From contig CAZFPL010000004.1 of assembly GCA_964521085.1 (NCBI GenBank), forward strand, positions 68,565 to 132,564: a stretch of 64,000 nucleotides of DNA. The letters are read 5' to 3'. Source of the DNA: JAFGKK01 sp964521085 (GTDB lineage: Bacteria; Chloroflexota; Anaerolineae; Anaerolineales; RBG-16-64-43). Positions 18,251 through 27,117 of the stretch are shown piece by piece (the first letter of the stretch is position 1; every line of letters begins with the position of its first letter). The notes under the pieces are model-generated. The model was not told the origin of the DNA and did not search any database. It worked only from the letters and a program-made list of their open reading frames with translations. The position numbers were made by a program, and so were the translations under genes.

Positions 18251-19357
18251 TCAGAGAATCACCAGATCATTCCGATGAATCACTTCATCCCCGAAATTGA
18301 ATCCGAGGATGGCTTCGATTTCTTCGGATTTCTTCCCGATGATGCGGGCCAATTCGCCCGAGCCGTAGTTGGTGATCCCGCGCGCGATCTCCTTTCCGCC
18401 CGGGTCGAGGACGCGGATCGAATCGCCGCGTTCGAAGGATCCCTCGGCGGATTTGATCCCGACCGGGAGGAGCGAACTGCCGCGGGCGAGGGCTTGCACC
18501 GCGCCCGGGTCGATCCGCACCGCGCCGGAGGCGCGGCCGCCGGTGAGGATGTAGCGTTTGCGGCTTTCGACGGAGGTCGCCACGGGCAGGAAGCGGGTGC
18601 CGACGGTTTCGCCGGTCGCGGCGCGCAGGAGCACGTCGGGCGTTTCCCCCGAGGCGATGATCACCGTGGTCCCCGACCGCCGCGCCAGGTCCGCCGCTTG
18701 CAGTTTGGTCAGCATGCCGCCGGTTCCCAGACTGCTTTCCGTTCCGCCGGCGGCCTCCCAAAGCGCTTTGGGGATTTCCGGCTCGCTCACCTCGTTGACC
18801 AGGATCGCGTTTGGATCGGACCGCGGATCGGCCGTGTAAAGGCCCACCTGATCGGTCAGCAGAAGCAGCAGGTCGGCGTCGATCAGATTGGCCACCAGCG
18901 CCGAGAGATTGTCGTTGTCGCCGACGCGGATCTCCTCGGTGGCGACGGTGTCGTTTTCATTGATGACGGGGATGGCGCCGTGGTCGAGCAGCGCAGTGAG
19001 GGTGTTGCGCGAATTGAGGTAGCGTCGGCGGTCGGCCAGGTCTGCGCGCGTAAGCAGGATCTGTGCCGGAATAAGCCCGTACATGCCGAAGACCTGTTCA
19101 TAGAGTGCCATCAGCCGGGGTTGGCCGATCGCGGCCAGCATCTGCTTGGCGGGCAGCCCCTTCGGCAGCGCGGGAAATCCGAGTCGTTCGCGGCCGGCTG
19201 CCATCGCGCCGGAGGTGACCAAGATGATCCCGGCGCCGCGTTCGCGCAGGGCGGCCAGTTGGCGGGCGAGCTCGACCATGTGAGGCATGGAGAGGCGCGG
19301 GGTGCCGGCCGTCAATGTGGACGTGCCCAGTTTTACGACAATGCGATGAAAGGCCAT
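18251..19357 (-). CDS. proB: glutamate 5-kinase with PUA domain
   Basis: ProB phosphorylates glutamate to gamma-glutamyl phosphate, the first and feedback-inhibited step of proline synthesis, feeding ProA. The 368-residue length is normal for the kinase-plus-PUA form. The amino-acid-kinase core shows VVKLGTSTLT, VTSGAMAAGRERLGFP, NENDTVATEEIRVGDNDNLSALVA and GTGGMLTKLQAADLA. The C-terminal PUA domain starts near residue 275 (GAVRIDPGAVQAL). Unlinked from proA (10048-11313). Confidence 0.96.
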   Translation of the reverse strand: MAFHRIVVKLGTSTLTAGTPRLSMPHMVELARQLAALRERGAGIILVTSGAMAAGRERLGFPALPKGLPAKQMLAAIGQPRLMALYEQVFGMYGLIPAQILLTRADLADRRRYLNSRNTLTALLDHGAIPVINENDTVATEEIRVGDNDNLSALVANLIDADLLLLLTDQVGLYTADPRSDPNAILVNEVSEPEIPKALWEAAGGTESSLGTGGMLTKLQAADLARRSGTTVIIASGETPDVLLRAATGETVGTRFLPVATSVESRKRYILTGGRASGAVRIDPGAVQALARGSSLLPVGIKSAEGSFERGDSIRVLDPGGKEIARGITNYGSGELARIIGKKSEEIEAILGFNFGDEVIHRNDLVIL

Positions 19358-19390
19358 TCCCTTCGTCCTTGGAATTGATATCGGAAGCGG

Positions 19391-19861
19391 TTATACCACA
19401 GAAGCAGAACCGGGATTGAGTTCCAAAAGGAAGTATGTGTCTCCTCCTCGAAGATGCGTGATCCGGAAGCCGTGCTTTTGATAGAACGCGACGGCGTCAT
19501 TCCAAGTCGAGGTGGTCTCCAGAATGATCTTCCGGTATCCGGCGGATCTTGCATCGTCCATCAACCGGCGGAGGATCGCGCTGCCGATCCCGCGCCGTCG
19601 AAAAGAGGGGGCGACGGACATGCGGCAGATTTCCGCCTCTCCTTCCGCATGGGGGATCAGCACTCCGGTTCCGACGATTCGGCCGTCCCAAACGGCGACC
19701 CGGAAGAATCCCCCGGCATACGTAGCGCCGATGTCATCCAAATCCGGATTCTTGAAAGGATCCAATTTGTTCCAGCGGTCCTTCAATCCATCGAGGACGA
19801 GGTTTTTGACCGCGGTTTGGTCTTCCGGCTGAAAGGATCGGATGATGAGATCTGAAATCAT
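19391..19861 (-). CDS. GNAT family N-acetyltransferase
   Basis: A 156-residue GCN5-related acetyltransferase. The acetyl-CoA pyrophosphate loop is seen in APSFRRRGIGSAILRRL, preceded by strand 4 (EICRMSVAP), and AVAFYQKHGFRITH forms the C-terminal block. The substrate cannot be told. ATG at 19861 with an AAGGAA site. It lies upstream of proB on the same strand, about 33 bases away. Confidence 0.8.
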   Translation of the reverse strand: MISDLIIRSFQPEDQTAVKNLVLDGLKDRWNKLDPFKNPDLDDIGATYAGGFFRVAVWDGRIVGTGVLIPHAEGEAEICRMSVAPSFRRRGIGSAILRRLMDDARSAGYRKIILETTSTWNDAVAFYQKHGFRITHLRGGDTYFLLELNPGSASVV

Positions 19862-20107
19862 TCGGTAATTCCTTCATGGGCCGCTGGTTCGATCCCGGTA
19901 AACCCGAATGACCGCCATTATCACCGGTCATCGACAAGCGAACAAGAACGTCCGGAATCCAGCCTATCCATATCCAGATTGTGGGAATCCTATTCGATTC
20001 CGTGAACGGGAAGGCTATGGGGAGCCTTTCTTAAAAAACCGAGCGCCTGAAAATTTATTTTCCCCTAATTAGGCAGGAAAACGGTGGTCCTTCCGGAAAA
20101 AAGGTCC

Positions 20108-20135
20108 TTGACGGGGATGGGTGAATTAGTATAAC
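20108..20135 (+). promoter_or_regulatory. predicted promoter of the methyltransferase-rich cluster
   Basis: TTGACG at 20108-20113 and TATAAC at 20130-20135 with 16 bases between. It lies in the 404-base gap at 19862-20265, in which I see no gene. It is the only good candidate upstream of the long one-directional run that starts at 20266. Confidence 0.55.
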
Positions 20136-20265
20136 ATATGAACATATATTCAGTAATCAAAATTTACCGGTTGCAGGGCTGGGCGGGAAACCGCCTGCCA
20201 CAGTCCGGTCAACGGATCGGGAAAATTTTGCGAGGAGGATCGGGCTGGAATGAATTGGAGGAGGC

Positions 20266-21732
20266 ATGGGGTCTGTTATTTTATGGATAGTCGGCATCTT
20301 GCTGGCGGCCTGCTTCTTTTGGGCCGTCATTTTAAAAATCATCGGCCGGATCGCCCACCGGGCGGGCCATTCGGTTCCATGCCCCGCATCCTTCTCCTGG
20401 ATGATCGACAATCCCATCCGGAGGTGGTATGCGCGCGGCGTGCCGGACCGGATCGGAATTCGTTCCGGGGAGCGTGTGCTTGAACTTGGACCCGGCCCCG
20501 GCGCCTTCACGATCGACGCGGCGCGCCGCGCCGGCCCCGAGGGGCGCCTGACGGTCGTCGACATCCAGCCGGAGATGATCGCCAAGGTGGAGGCGCGGCT
20601 GCGGGTGGCCGGCGTGAAAAACGTGGAAACCCGCGTGGCGGACGCGTATGGGCTGCCGTTGGCGGATTCCAGCATCGATCGCGCGTTCTTGGTGACCGTA
20701 CTGGGAGAAATACCGGATCCGAAACGGGCGCTGGCGGAATTGCACCGCGTGATCCGGCCGGGTGGCGTGCTTTCGATCACGGAGGAATTTCTTGATCCGG
20801 ATTACCCGCTGGCACTCGAGACGATCCGGCTGCTCGAGTCCGCGGGATTCCAACTCTGCCGGCGCGGGGGCAATCTGTGGATGTACACCCTTAATTTCGA
20901 AAGGATCGAGGGCCTGCGGCTGGGGACGCTGGATCTCTTAGCCTGTCCGGACTGTCACATCCGGCTGATCCTGCGTCCCCCATCGTCCGGAATGCAGGCA
21001 ACAACCGTCCAAGAATATTTCCTGCATTGCAAAAAATGCCGGAAGGATTATCCCATCCGCGACGGGATCGTTCATTTTCTCGAATCCGATTCGCTTACCG
21101 GGCTCAACCGGCGTTTTGCGGCGATGTACGACTGGATGTCCTGGTTCTACCGGCCCTTCTCACCGATTATGTTTTTTTTCGTCGGCATCCCCGAGCGGCG
21201 GGCGCGGAAGGAAATCCTCGACCGGCTCGAACCCCGCGCCGGCCGCGTGCTGGAGGTATCGATCGGCCCCGGCGTCAATCTCCCGTTCCTGCATGAGCGC
21301 GAGGATGTCGGCGATATCTGCGGATTGGATATTTCGCTCGGCCAGCTGAAGCGCTGCCGCTCCTACCTTCATTCCAAAGGCTGGCCGGTCGAGCTCTTTC
21401 TGGGGAACGCCGAAACGCTGCCCTACCGCGATAATTCCTTCGAATCCGTGTTCCATATCGGCGGGATCAATTTCTTCAACGATAAACGCAAAGCGGTCGA
21501 GGAGATGATCCGCGTCGCCAAGCCGGGAGCCCGGATCCTGATCGCCGACGAAACGGAAAAAGGCGTGCGCGCGTACAACACGGCCGCACCCGGTTTTTCC
21601 CGCAGGGTGGGCGCGGATAAAAAGAAGGTGACGGCACCGGTTGATCTGGTTCCGCCGGAGATGCAGGAGGTGAAGCTGACGGAAGTCTGGAACGGTTTCA
21701 TGTACCTGCTGGAGTTCCGCAAGCCGGGATAA
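20266..21732 (+). CDS. double methyltransferase: membrane anchor, two SAM domains, zinc-ribbon linker
   Basis: A 488-residue fusion. Residues 1-27 are a transmembrane anchor. The first methyltransferase domain (about 45-210) has VLELGPGPGAFT and FLVTVLGEIPD, closely matching the stand-alone paralogue at 8366-9007. Residues about 225-275 form a Trm112-like zinc ribbon (LACPDCHIRL, CKKCRKDYPIRDGIVHFLE). The second methyltransferase domain (about 300-485) has VLEVSIGPGVNLP, and motif I there lacks the usual GxGxG spacing. GGAGGAGG precedes the ATG. It opens the cluster. Substrate unknown; a membrane lipid or quinone-like acceptor would fit the anchor. Confidence 0.8.
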   Translation: MGSVILWIVGILLAACFFWAVILKIIGRIAHRAGHSVPCPASFSWMIDNPIRRWYARGVPDRIGIRSGERVLELGPGPGAFTIDAARRAGPEGRLTVVDIQPEMIAKVEARLRVAGVKNVETRVADAYGLPLADSSIDRAFLVTVLGEIPDPKRALAELHRVIRPGGVLSITEEFLDPDYPLALETIRLLESAGFQLCRRGGNLWMYTLNFERIEGLRLGTLDLLACPDCHIRLILRPPSSGMQATTVQEYFLHCKKCRKDYPIRDGIVHFLESDSLTGLNRRFAAMYDWMSWFYRPFSPIMFFFVGIPERRARKEILDRLEPRAGRVLEVSIGPGVNLPFLHEREDVGDICGLDISLGQLKRCRSYLHSKGWPVELFLGNAETLPYRDNSFESVFHIGGINFFNDKRKAVEEMIRVAKPGARILIADETEKGVRAYNTAAPGFSRRVGADKKKVTAPVDLVPPEMQEVKLTEVWNGFMYLLEFRKPG

Positions 21733-21774
21733 TCCGCAGAGGGAGCGCCGGATATTCCCGCGCGGCCTTCAGAA

Positions 21775-21880
21775 AATTTATCCCACTGTCGCGGGATGAT
21801 GAATACCCCGCAGCTTGCTGCGCAGTTCTTGGGGATTGCGATCCGGGATACCGCGCGGCTTGCCGCGCGGTAGTTCATTC
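21775..21880. repeat. REP-like palindromic repeat, copy 2
   Basis: Contains a perfect hairpin at 21849-21872 (TACCGCGCGG, loop CTTG, CCGCGCGGTA) and a second stem around CCGCAGCTTGCTGCG. Related to 14216-14310. It lies between the double methyltransferase and the first ICMT-like gene and could terminate or stabilise transcripts. Confidence 0.75.
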
Positions 21881-21900
21881 GCAATCGTGAGAGGTGGAAG

Positions 21901-22443
21901 ATGTACGTTTTCGATACTCCGTTCTTCTGGGCTTTTATTTCGATGTTCTTCCTTGTCTTGGGAACCGCGCTGGTGAGCGGCATTCCTCTGGGGCACAATC
22001 CCCTGTTTGGGTTCATCACCGTGATCGGGAACGATTTTGCCCGGATCCTGATGGTCCTGCCTTTCGTACACCAGCCGCGGTTCGATTTCGGCATTGGAAA
22101 CTGGATCCTGGGCGGACTCCTGATCGCCGTGGCATGCAGTTTCGGTTTGGCCGCTTTCGCCGTCAAATGGTGGAAAGCGCCGGACAAGAACGTCGTCCTG
22201 CAGACGGCCGGCGTGTACGGCATTGTTCGGAATCCGATTTACCTGTGCGACCTGATTTTCTCGCTGGGCATCGCCGTGGGCTTCGGTTCGATCGTCGGCG
22301 TGGCCTTGATCCCGGTGTGGTGGATCGCGTTTTTGTTCATCGTCCAGATGGAGGAAACCAGCATGGAACGCGAGCTCGGCCAAGCATATCGGGACTATAA
22401 ACAGAAAGTCCGCGGACGGATCATCCCGGGACTGCCTGTTTAA
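21901..22443 (+). CDS. ICMT/PEMT-like membrane methyltransferase
   Basis: A 180-residue protein with four to five hydrophobic helices and the C-terminal signature of isoprenylcysteine carboxyl methyltransferase-like enzymes: GVYGIVRNPIYLCDLIF, then METSMERELGQAYRDYKQKV. In this family the RNPxY and E...Y..Y blocks bind SAM. Bacterial members methylate unknown lipid or small-molecule acceptors in the membrane. GAGAGGTGGAAG precedes the ATG. First of five such paralogues in this cluster. Confidence 0.8.
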   Translation: MYVFDTPFFWAFISMFFLVLGTALVSGIPLGHNPLFGFITVIGNDFARILMVLPFVHQPRFDFGIGNWILGGLLIAVACSFGLAAFAVKWWKAPDKNVVLQTAGVYGIVRNPIYLCDLIFSLGIAVGFGSIVGVALIPVWWIAFLFIVQMEETSMERELGQAYRDYKQKVRGRIIPGLPV

Positions 22444-22497
22444 TCTGTCGACACACAGTTTTCGCAGTTAATTTTCATGGAGTAATTTGGAGGAAAG

Positions 22498-23123
22498 ATG
22501 TGGATTGTTCGAATAATTCTAGCCGTGATCATGTTCACAATGGTTGCGGCTTTCGGAAATATCCTGAAGCGCCGTAGGGAGAATAACCGCCTACTCGAAA
22601 ACAGACCGGTCAACCTTCTGGGTGTGATTTTTTACACCCCGGCCTGTTACGTGATGGCCGGCTTGCCGTCGGATCCAAACGTATTCTCACCGCCGGGGTT
22701 CCTCGCCGAGGCGGCGTGCGGATCGGATTTCTCGTCGTCGGCCTGGCGTTGATCGCCCGATCGTTGGGCGTATTCCTGACGGCGGTCCGGCAGAGAAAAA
22801 CGGTCGGCGGGGAAAACGTCAAAGAAGGGTTGCTGATCTCCGGCATCTACCGCTATGCCCGCCATCCCATTTACGCGGGCATTATCGGGATCTCCCTCGG
22901 TATTACGCTTATCTTTGGCACCTGGGACGGGCTGCTGATGATCCCGGTCATCTTTCTTTTGAACATGACGGAAGCGCTGATCGAAGAGCGCTACGACATC
23001 GGGGTGCGGTTTCCGGACGAGTATCGCGAATACAGAAAACACACGCGGGTGTTCGGCCCGGTTTGGTTTTGGGGAGTTCTTGCCGTGGTTCTTGTGATCA
23101 TAGCGGGAGTGGCGTACATTTAA
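22498..23123 (+). pseudogene. ICMT-like membrane methyltransferase, frameshifted
   Basis: The 5' part (from the ATG at 22498, with GGAGGAAAG upstream) encodes one hydrophobic helix and then runs to a TGA at 22750-22752. The 3' part, in another frame and readable from about 22700, encodes IYRYARHPIYAGIIGISLG and EERYDIGVRFPDEYREYRKHTRVF, the complete SAM-binding half of the family. One frameshift around 22690-22716 explains the split. A separate 135-residue product from the GTG at 22716 is possible but lacks a ribosome site. Confidence 0.7.
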
Positions 23124-23134
23124 AAGGAACGGAC

Positions 23135-23734
23135 ATGGATACCCTGATCGGTTTCCTGCGCGTGGTGTGCGGAGCCTTCGCCATCTTCCTGGTGCTGTTC
23201 CTCTTGTGGAGCATCCTGCGCGCGGTAAAGCGTCCCGCCGGTGCAGGCGCCGGGAAACAATTAAGCTGGCTGCACTCGCCGCTTTTTTACGTTGCGGCTT
23301 CGGTCTTCTTCTTTGGATTATGCATTTTGTTGTGGATTCCGCTTCCGGCGCTGCCGTTGGCAAATGAGATCGCCGTCCTGGGAGCATTGTTCTGTTTCCC
23401 GGGATTGGCGTTCGTGCTGTGGGGCAGGCTCGCGCTGGGGAGCATGTATTTCGTATCCACCGGATTCGGCGCGCAGCTTTTCGCCGGGCACCGCCTGGTC
23501 ACCAGAGGTCCATATGCGATCGTCCGCCACCCGATGTATTTCGGTTTGCTCATCGCCGGCATCGGCGGCTTGCTGTTGTATCAGACCTGGACCGGCGTGG
23601 TTTTCATCGGGTGCGGTTTGGGCGTGATTCGCCGTGCGCTCCGGGAGGAGGAAGTGCTGTCGAAGGAATTCGGCGCGGAGTGGACGGAATACTGCGCCCG
23701 TGTGCCGATGCTGTTTCCGCGGCTTTTAAAATAA
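23135..23734 (+). CDS. ICMT-like membrane methyltransferase
   Basis: A 199-residue membrane protein with the family signature LVTRGPYAIVRHPMYFGLLIAG and a C-terminal EEEVLSKEFGAEWTEYCARVP block. Four to five hydrophobic helices. The start at 23135 follows AAAAGGAACGG; an upstream frame extension to 23063 overlaps the previous gene and has no family character. It is the intact paralogue of the broken gene at 23820-24438, sharing the N-terminal DTLIGFLRVVCG/DGLIGFLRVACG start. Confidence 0.8.
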   Translation: MDTLIGFLRVVCGAFAIFLVLFLLWSILRAVKRPAGAGAGKQLSWLHSPLFYVAASVFFFGLCILLWIPLPALPLANEIAVLGALFCFPGLAFVLWGRLALGSMYFVSTGFGAQLFAGHRLVTRGPYAIVRHPMYFGLLIAGIGGLLLYQTWTGVVFIGCGLGVIRRALREEEVLSKEFGAEWTEYCARVPMLFPRLLK

Positions 23735-23819
23735 TTTCCTCACCCCGCCGGAAGATCTCCGGCTTCCCCTCTCCTGGCAAATGTCCGGAGAGGGAGCAAG
23801 GTAAAAAAAAGGAGCCAAC

Positions 23820-24438
23820 ATGGACGGGTTGATTGGTTTCCTGCGTGTGGCTTGCGGAGTCTTTGCCCTTTCCACGGTTGCATTCCTGTTGTGGGGCGTT
23901 TTCCGAGGCACCCGGCGGCCTTCCGGCGATAGCGCGGGGCCAAAGGCAGGCTGGCTGGCTGCATTCACCGGTTTATTACGTTGTGACTTTGGGTATCGAT
24001 ATCGTCGTGGGCGTCCTGCTCTGGAAACCATTGCCCGGCACCCCGTTTACGGATGCGATCTCCATCCTCGGCGCGTTGCTGGTTTTTTCGGGGTTGGCTT
24101 TCATGTTGTGGAGCAGACTCGAACTGGGGAAGATGTATTTCGTCTCCACTATGGTAGGCGCCCAGCTTTTCGCCGGGCACCACCTTGTCACGAGCGGCCC
24201 GTATTCGATCGTCCGTCACCCGATGCATTTGGGGTATCTCGTAGCCGCGCCCGGCCTCCTGATGCTGTTTCAAACCTGGACGACGGTGTTTCTGGCCGTG
24301 CTCGCATTGGTCTTAATCCGCCGCGCGTTCCGGGAAGAAGAGGTGCTGGGTAAGACATTCAGTGTGGAGTGGACGGAATATTGCAAGCGGGTGCCGATGA
24401 TTTTTCCGTTTCTCCGCCCCAGGATGGGAAGGAGCTAG
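23820..24438 (+). pseudogene. ICMT-like membrane methyltransferase broken by a 4-bp tandem duplication
   Basis: The 5' frame starts at the ATG at 23820 (MDGLIGFLRVACG) and the 3' frame carries HHLVTSGPYSIVRHPMHLGYLV and EEEVLGKTFSVEWTEYCKRVP. They are separated by a run of three GGCT units near 23946-23960. Removing one GGCT restores an uninterrupted reading frame through AGWLHSPVYYVVTLG, matching the intact neighbour SWLHSPLFYVAAS. This is a textbook slipped-strand event: recent decay or a phase-variable switch. Confidence 0.85.
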
Positions 24439-24442
24439 CATC

Positions 24443-25255
24443 ATGGAAAAACTCCGTGTCGCCGATCTTCCACCGATCGCCCGGACACTTCTCGTTCCCC
24501 TGGCCTGCCGGGCGGAAGAGATGCAACGGCCCGATGCGATGATCCGCGACGACCGGGCGCGGGAAATTCTCGCGCGCTTCGACGAAAAGGATCTCGCGCC
24601 GTTGAAATTATCCGGCGCGGACCACATCTTCACGATGATGCGCGCCCGTCAGTTCGACCATTGGTCGCGGATGTTCCTCGATGCGCACCCGCACGGGATT
24701 GTCGTCGATTTCGGCTGCGGACTGGATACCCGCGCAGCGCGCGTGGAAGACGGACGCCGGTTATGGTTCGGGCTGGATTTGCCGGAGGTCATCGCCCTGC
24801 GGAGGGCGCTCATCCCCGATGGACCCCGGGAGTGTCTCATCGAAGGGTCCGTCCTCGATCCGGCATGGATGGACCGGATCGCGGCGGAGCGGAAGCCGGT
24901 TATTTTTATTGCGGAGGGCGTTTTTCCGTACCTGAAAGGGGAAGATCTGCGGCGGATGATCAGCCGGCTGGCGGACCGATTCCCCGGGTGCGAACTGGCA
25001 TTCGACGCAATGACCAGGCTCTCGATCCGGCTGCATAACCTTCACCCGCTCCTGCGCAAGGCCGGGACACATCTTGAATGGGGATTGGACGACGGACGCG
25101 AATTGGAATGGTGGAATCCGCGCATCCGTTTGATGGAGATGTGGAAGTATTTCGATTATTTCGAGCCGCGGCTTGGGATTTACAATCTGATGCGTTTCCT
25201 TCCGGTTTTTTCGGGCGTGAATTTCATCGTGCGGTATCGCTTTACGCAAGCTTGA
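24443..25255 (+). CDS. LCM-family O-methyltransferase
   Basis: A 270-residue soluble protein of the leucine carboxyl methyltransferase-like family (Ppm1/LCMT type), which includes O-methyltransferases acting on polyketide-like products. Signature blocks: IARTLLVPLACRAEEMQRPD, a SAM site GIVVDFGCGLDTRAAR, WFGLDLPEVIALRR and FIAEGVFPYLKGEDLRRM. The start has GGAAGGAG upstream, four bases after the stop of the previous frame. The true acceptor is unknown. Confidence 0.8.
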   Translation: MEKLRVADLPPIARTLLVPLACRAEEMQRPDAMIRDDRAREILARFDEKDLAPLKLSGADHIFTMMRARQFDHWSRMFLDAHPHGIVVDFGCGLDTRAARVEDGRRLWFGLDLPEVIALRRALIPDGPRECLIEGSVLDPAWMDRIAAERKPVIFIAEGVFPYLKGEDLRRMISRLADRFPGCELAFDAMTRLSIRLHNLHPLLRKAGTHLEWGLDDGRELEWWNPRIRLMEMWKYFDYFEPRLGIYNLMRFLPVFSGVNFIVRYRFTQA

Positions 25256-25310
25256 TGCTGGAAGAAAGGACGATTGCCTGCAAGGCAAAGATCGCTCAGG
25301 GAGGTGACAG

Positions 25311-26240
25311 ATGAAAATTCTCATCTACGGAGCCGGCGTGTTGGGGAGAGTCGCCGCTGTTCGGCTCGCGCAGGCCGGCGAAGATGTGACGGTTCTGGCG
25401 CGCGGCCGGCGGCTGGAGGACATCCGCCGCGATGGAATCGTGCTCGAACGGTTCGAAAACGGCGAGCGGACACCACTACGTCTTCCGGTCGTGGAATAGC
25501 TCGAGCCGGAGGACGCCTACGACTTGGTCCTGGTTATCATGGGGATGAACCAGGTGCCGACGGTGCTTCCCGCGCTTGCGACCAACCGGCGCAACCCGAA
25601 CATCCTGTTCATCGGCAACAGCATATCCGGCGATGCGCTAGTCGCCGCCCTCGGGAAGGAACGCGTCCTGCGCGGCTTTCTGCTCGTCGCCGGGACAAGG
25701 CTGCCCGGAGGGATCGTCCGTTATGCCTGCAACGAACGCCGCAAGGCTGGGTGGATCATCGGCGAGGTGGATGGATCGATCTCCCCGCGGATGAAAGAAA
25801 TTGGAGCGACGCTGGATAAAACTGGGATCGGAGTGGAGTTGAATCCGGCGATCGACGCCTGGTTGAAGACGCACGCTGCGATGATCGCGACGCTGGGAGC
25901 GGCGGTGTACGTCTCCGGGGGAACTCCGGCGGCGCTGGCGAATAATCCCAGCGTGGCCGCGCTTGCGGCAGGCGGGCTTAAGGAAAGTCTGCGAGCCCTC
26001 CAAGCGCTGCATGTATCGCTCCTGCCGAAAGGGGTTCTGATCTATCTATGGGTCCCGGCGCCGATCCTGACGTTCCTCCTGCGGCGCATTGTGCGCTCGG
26101 AGGATGTGGCTTTCGGATTCGCCCACGCGGAGAAGGCGCGGCCGGAAATCCGGTTGATCCTGGAGGAGCTGATGGTTTTCCTGCGGCGCTGCGGACGGCC
26201 TCTGCCGGCGTTGGAGGAACTGAACAAACAATTTCGATAA
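25311..26240 (+). pseudogene. ketopantoate-reductase-like protein with an in-frame TAG
   Basis: One reading frame runs from the ATG at 25311 (GGGAGGTG upstream) to the TAA near 26240 and is cut by a single TAG at 25497-25499. Before it lies the Rossmann start ILIYGAGVLGRVAAVRLAQAG; after it the rest of the PanE/ApbA fold (LVLVIMGMNQVPTVLP, ILFIGNSISG). The intact paralogue at 29425-30366 has Arg at the stop position (VVDRLAPDD against VVE-stop-LEPED). Conservation on both sides suggests recent loss. TAG ends several intact genes here, so recoding is unlikely. Confidence 0.8.
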
Positions 26241-26305
26241 GGGACGGTTGAGAACGGATTCACCGGGAAATGATATAAAAAAACGTCATCCAAGAGGACG
26301 GAATT

Positions 26306-26989
26306 ATGGATAACAAGATTCTTCGAAGATACATTTTGGATGCGGTCCTGAGCCTGATCGGCGGGGGTTTGGTTCTATTTTGGCCCGCCGGAAGAATCGA
26401 CTGGTGGCCGGGCTGGGGCGTGCTGGCGGTCAATGCGTTCATGATGGTCGCGATGGGTCTGATCATTTTCACACGGTTCCCGGACTTGGCGGCGGAGCGA
26501 CTCTCTCCCCCCAAGGGGGCCAAGAAGTGGGACGTCGCCATCAACAGCGGCGTGCGCCTCATACAACTCGCGCGCTACATCGTCGCCGGGCTGGATCAAC
26601 GATATGGCTGGACGGGCGGGTTTCCCATCGGGATTCAACTCGCGGCTCTGGCGGTCAGTTTCCTTGGATATGCCATCGTTCCCTGGGCGGTCGCGAACAA
26701 TAAATTCTTTTCCCAGATCGTGCGGATCCAATCCGACCGCGGACACGCGGTCGCCGCGGGAGGACCGTACCGGTTTGTGCGCCATCCCAGCTACCTGGGG
26801 ATGATCGCGTTCGAACTGGCCATCCCGGTCATGCTGGCCTCGTGGGGGGCGATCGTCATCAGCTGCGGCAGCGTTTTGCTGATCATCCTGCGCACGGCGC
26901 TCGAAGATCGGACGCTGCAGGCCGAGCTTCCCGGGTATGCGGAATACGCACAACGGGTTCGGTACCGGCTGCTGCCGGGAATTTGGTAG
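26306..26989 (+). CDS. ICMT/PEMT-like membrane methyltransferase
   Basis: A 227-residue polytopic protein. An N-terminal helix pair (IGGGLVLFWPAGRIDWWPGW) is followed by a middle domain and the family signature GGPYRFVRHPSYLGMIAFELAIP, and then EDRTLQAELPGYAEYAQRVRYRLLPGIW. Longer than the other ICMT-like paralogues in the cluster. AAGAGGACGGAATT precedes the ATG. It is the intact sister of the interrupted gene at 27118-27804, which shares the same C-terminal block almost unchanged. Confidence 0.8.
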   Translation: MDNKILRRYILDAVLSLIGGGLVLFWPAGRIDWWPGWGVLAVNAFMMVAMGLIIFTRFPDLAAERLSPPKGAKKWDVAINSGVRLIQLARYIVAGLDQRYGWTGGFPIGIQLAALAVSFLGYAIVPWAVANNKFFSQIVRIQSDRGHAVAAGGPYRFVRHPSYLGMIAFELAIPVMLASWGAIVISCGSVLLIILRTALEDRTLQAELPGYAEYAQRVRYRLLPGIW

Positions 26990-27000
26990 GCAGTCACTAG

Positions 27001-27073
27001 TCCACGGAGAACACGGAGCGGCACGGAAAAATAACACAAATTACTCTATGTTTCTCCGTGACCTCCGTGGATG
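27001..27073. repeat. CCACGGAG-type inverted-repeat element, copy 1
   Basis: Begins TCCACGGAGAACACGGAG and ends TCTCCGTGACCTCCGTGGA, so its ends are inverted repeats around an A/T-rich middle. A second copy lies at 27818-27895. The two bracket a single interrupted gene. Confidence 0.8.
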
Positions 27074-27117
27074 AATACTGCGGATTCTCTCAATTTTTTC
27101 TCGAAGAGGATAGAACA

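Noticed and set aside
21423..22383. Minus-strand frames with ELPRGKPRGI-type peptides
   Set aside because: These peptides are translations of the palindromic repeat at 21775-21880 and of the antisense strand of the ICMT-like gene.
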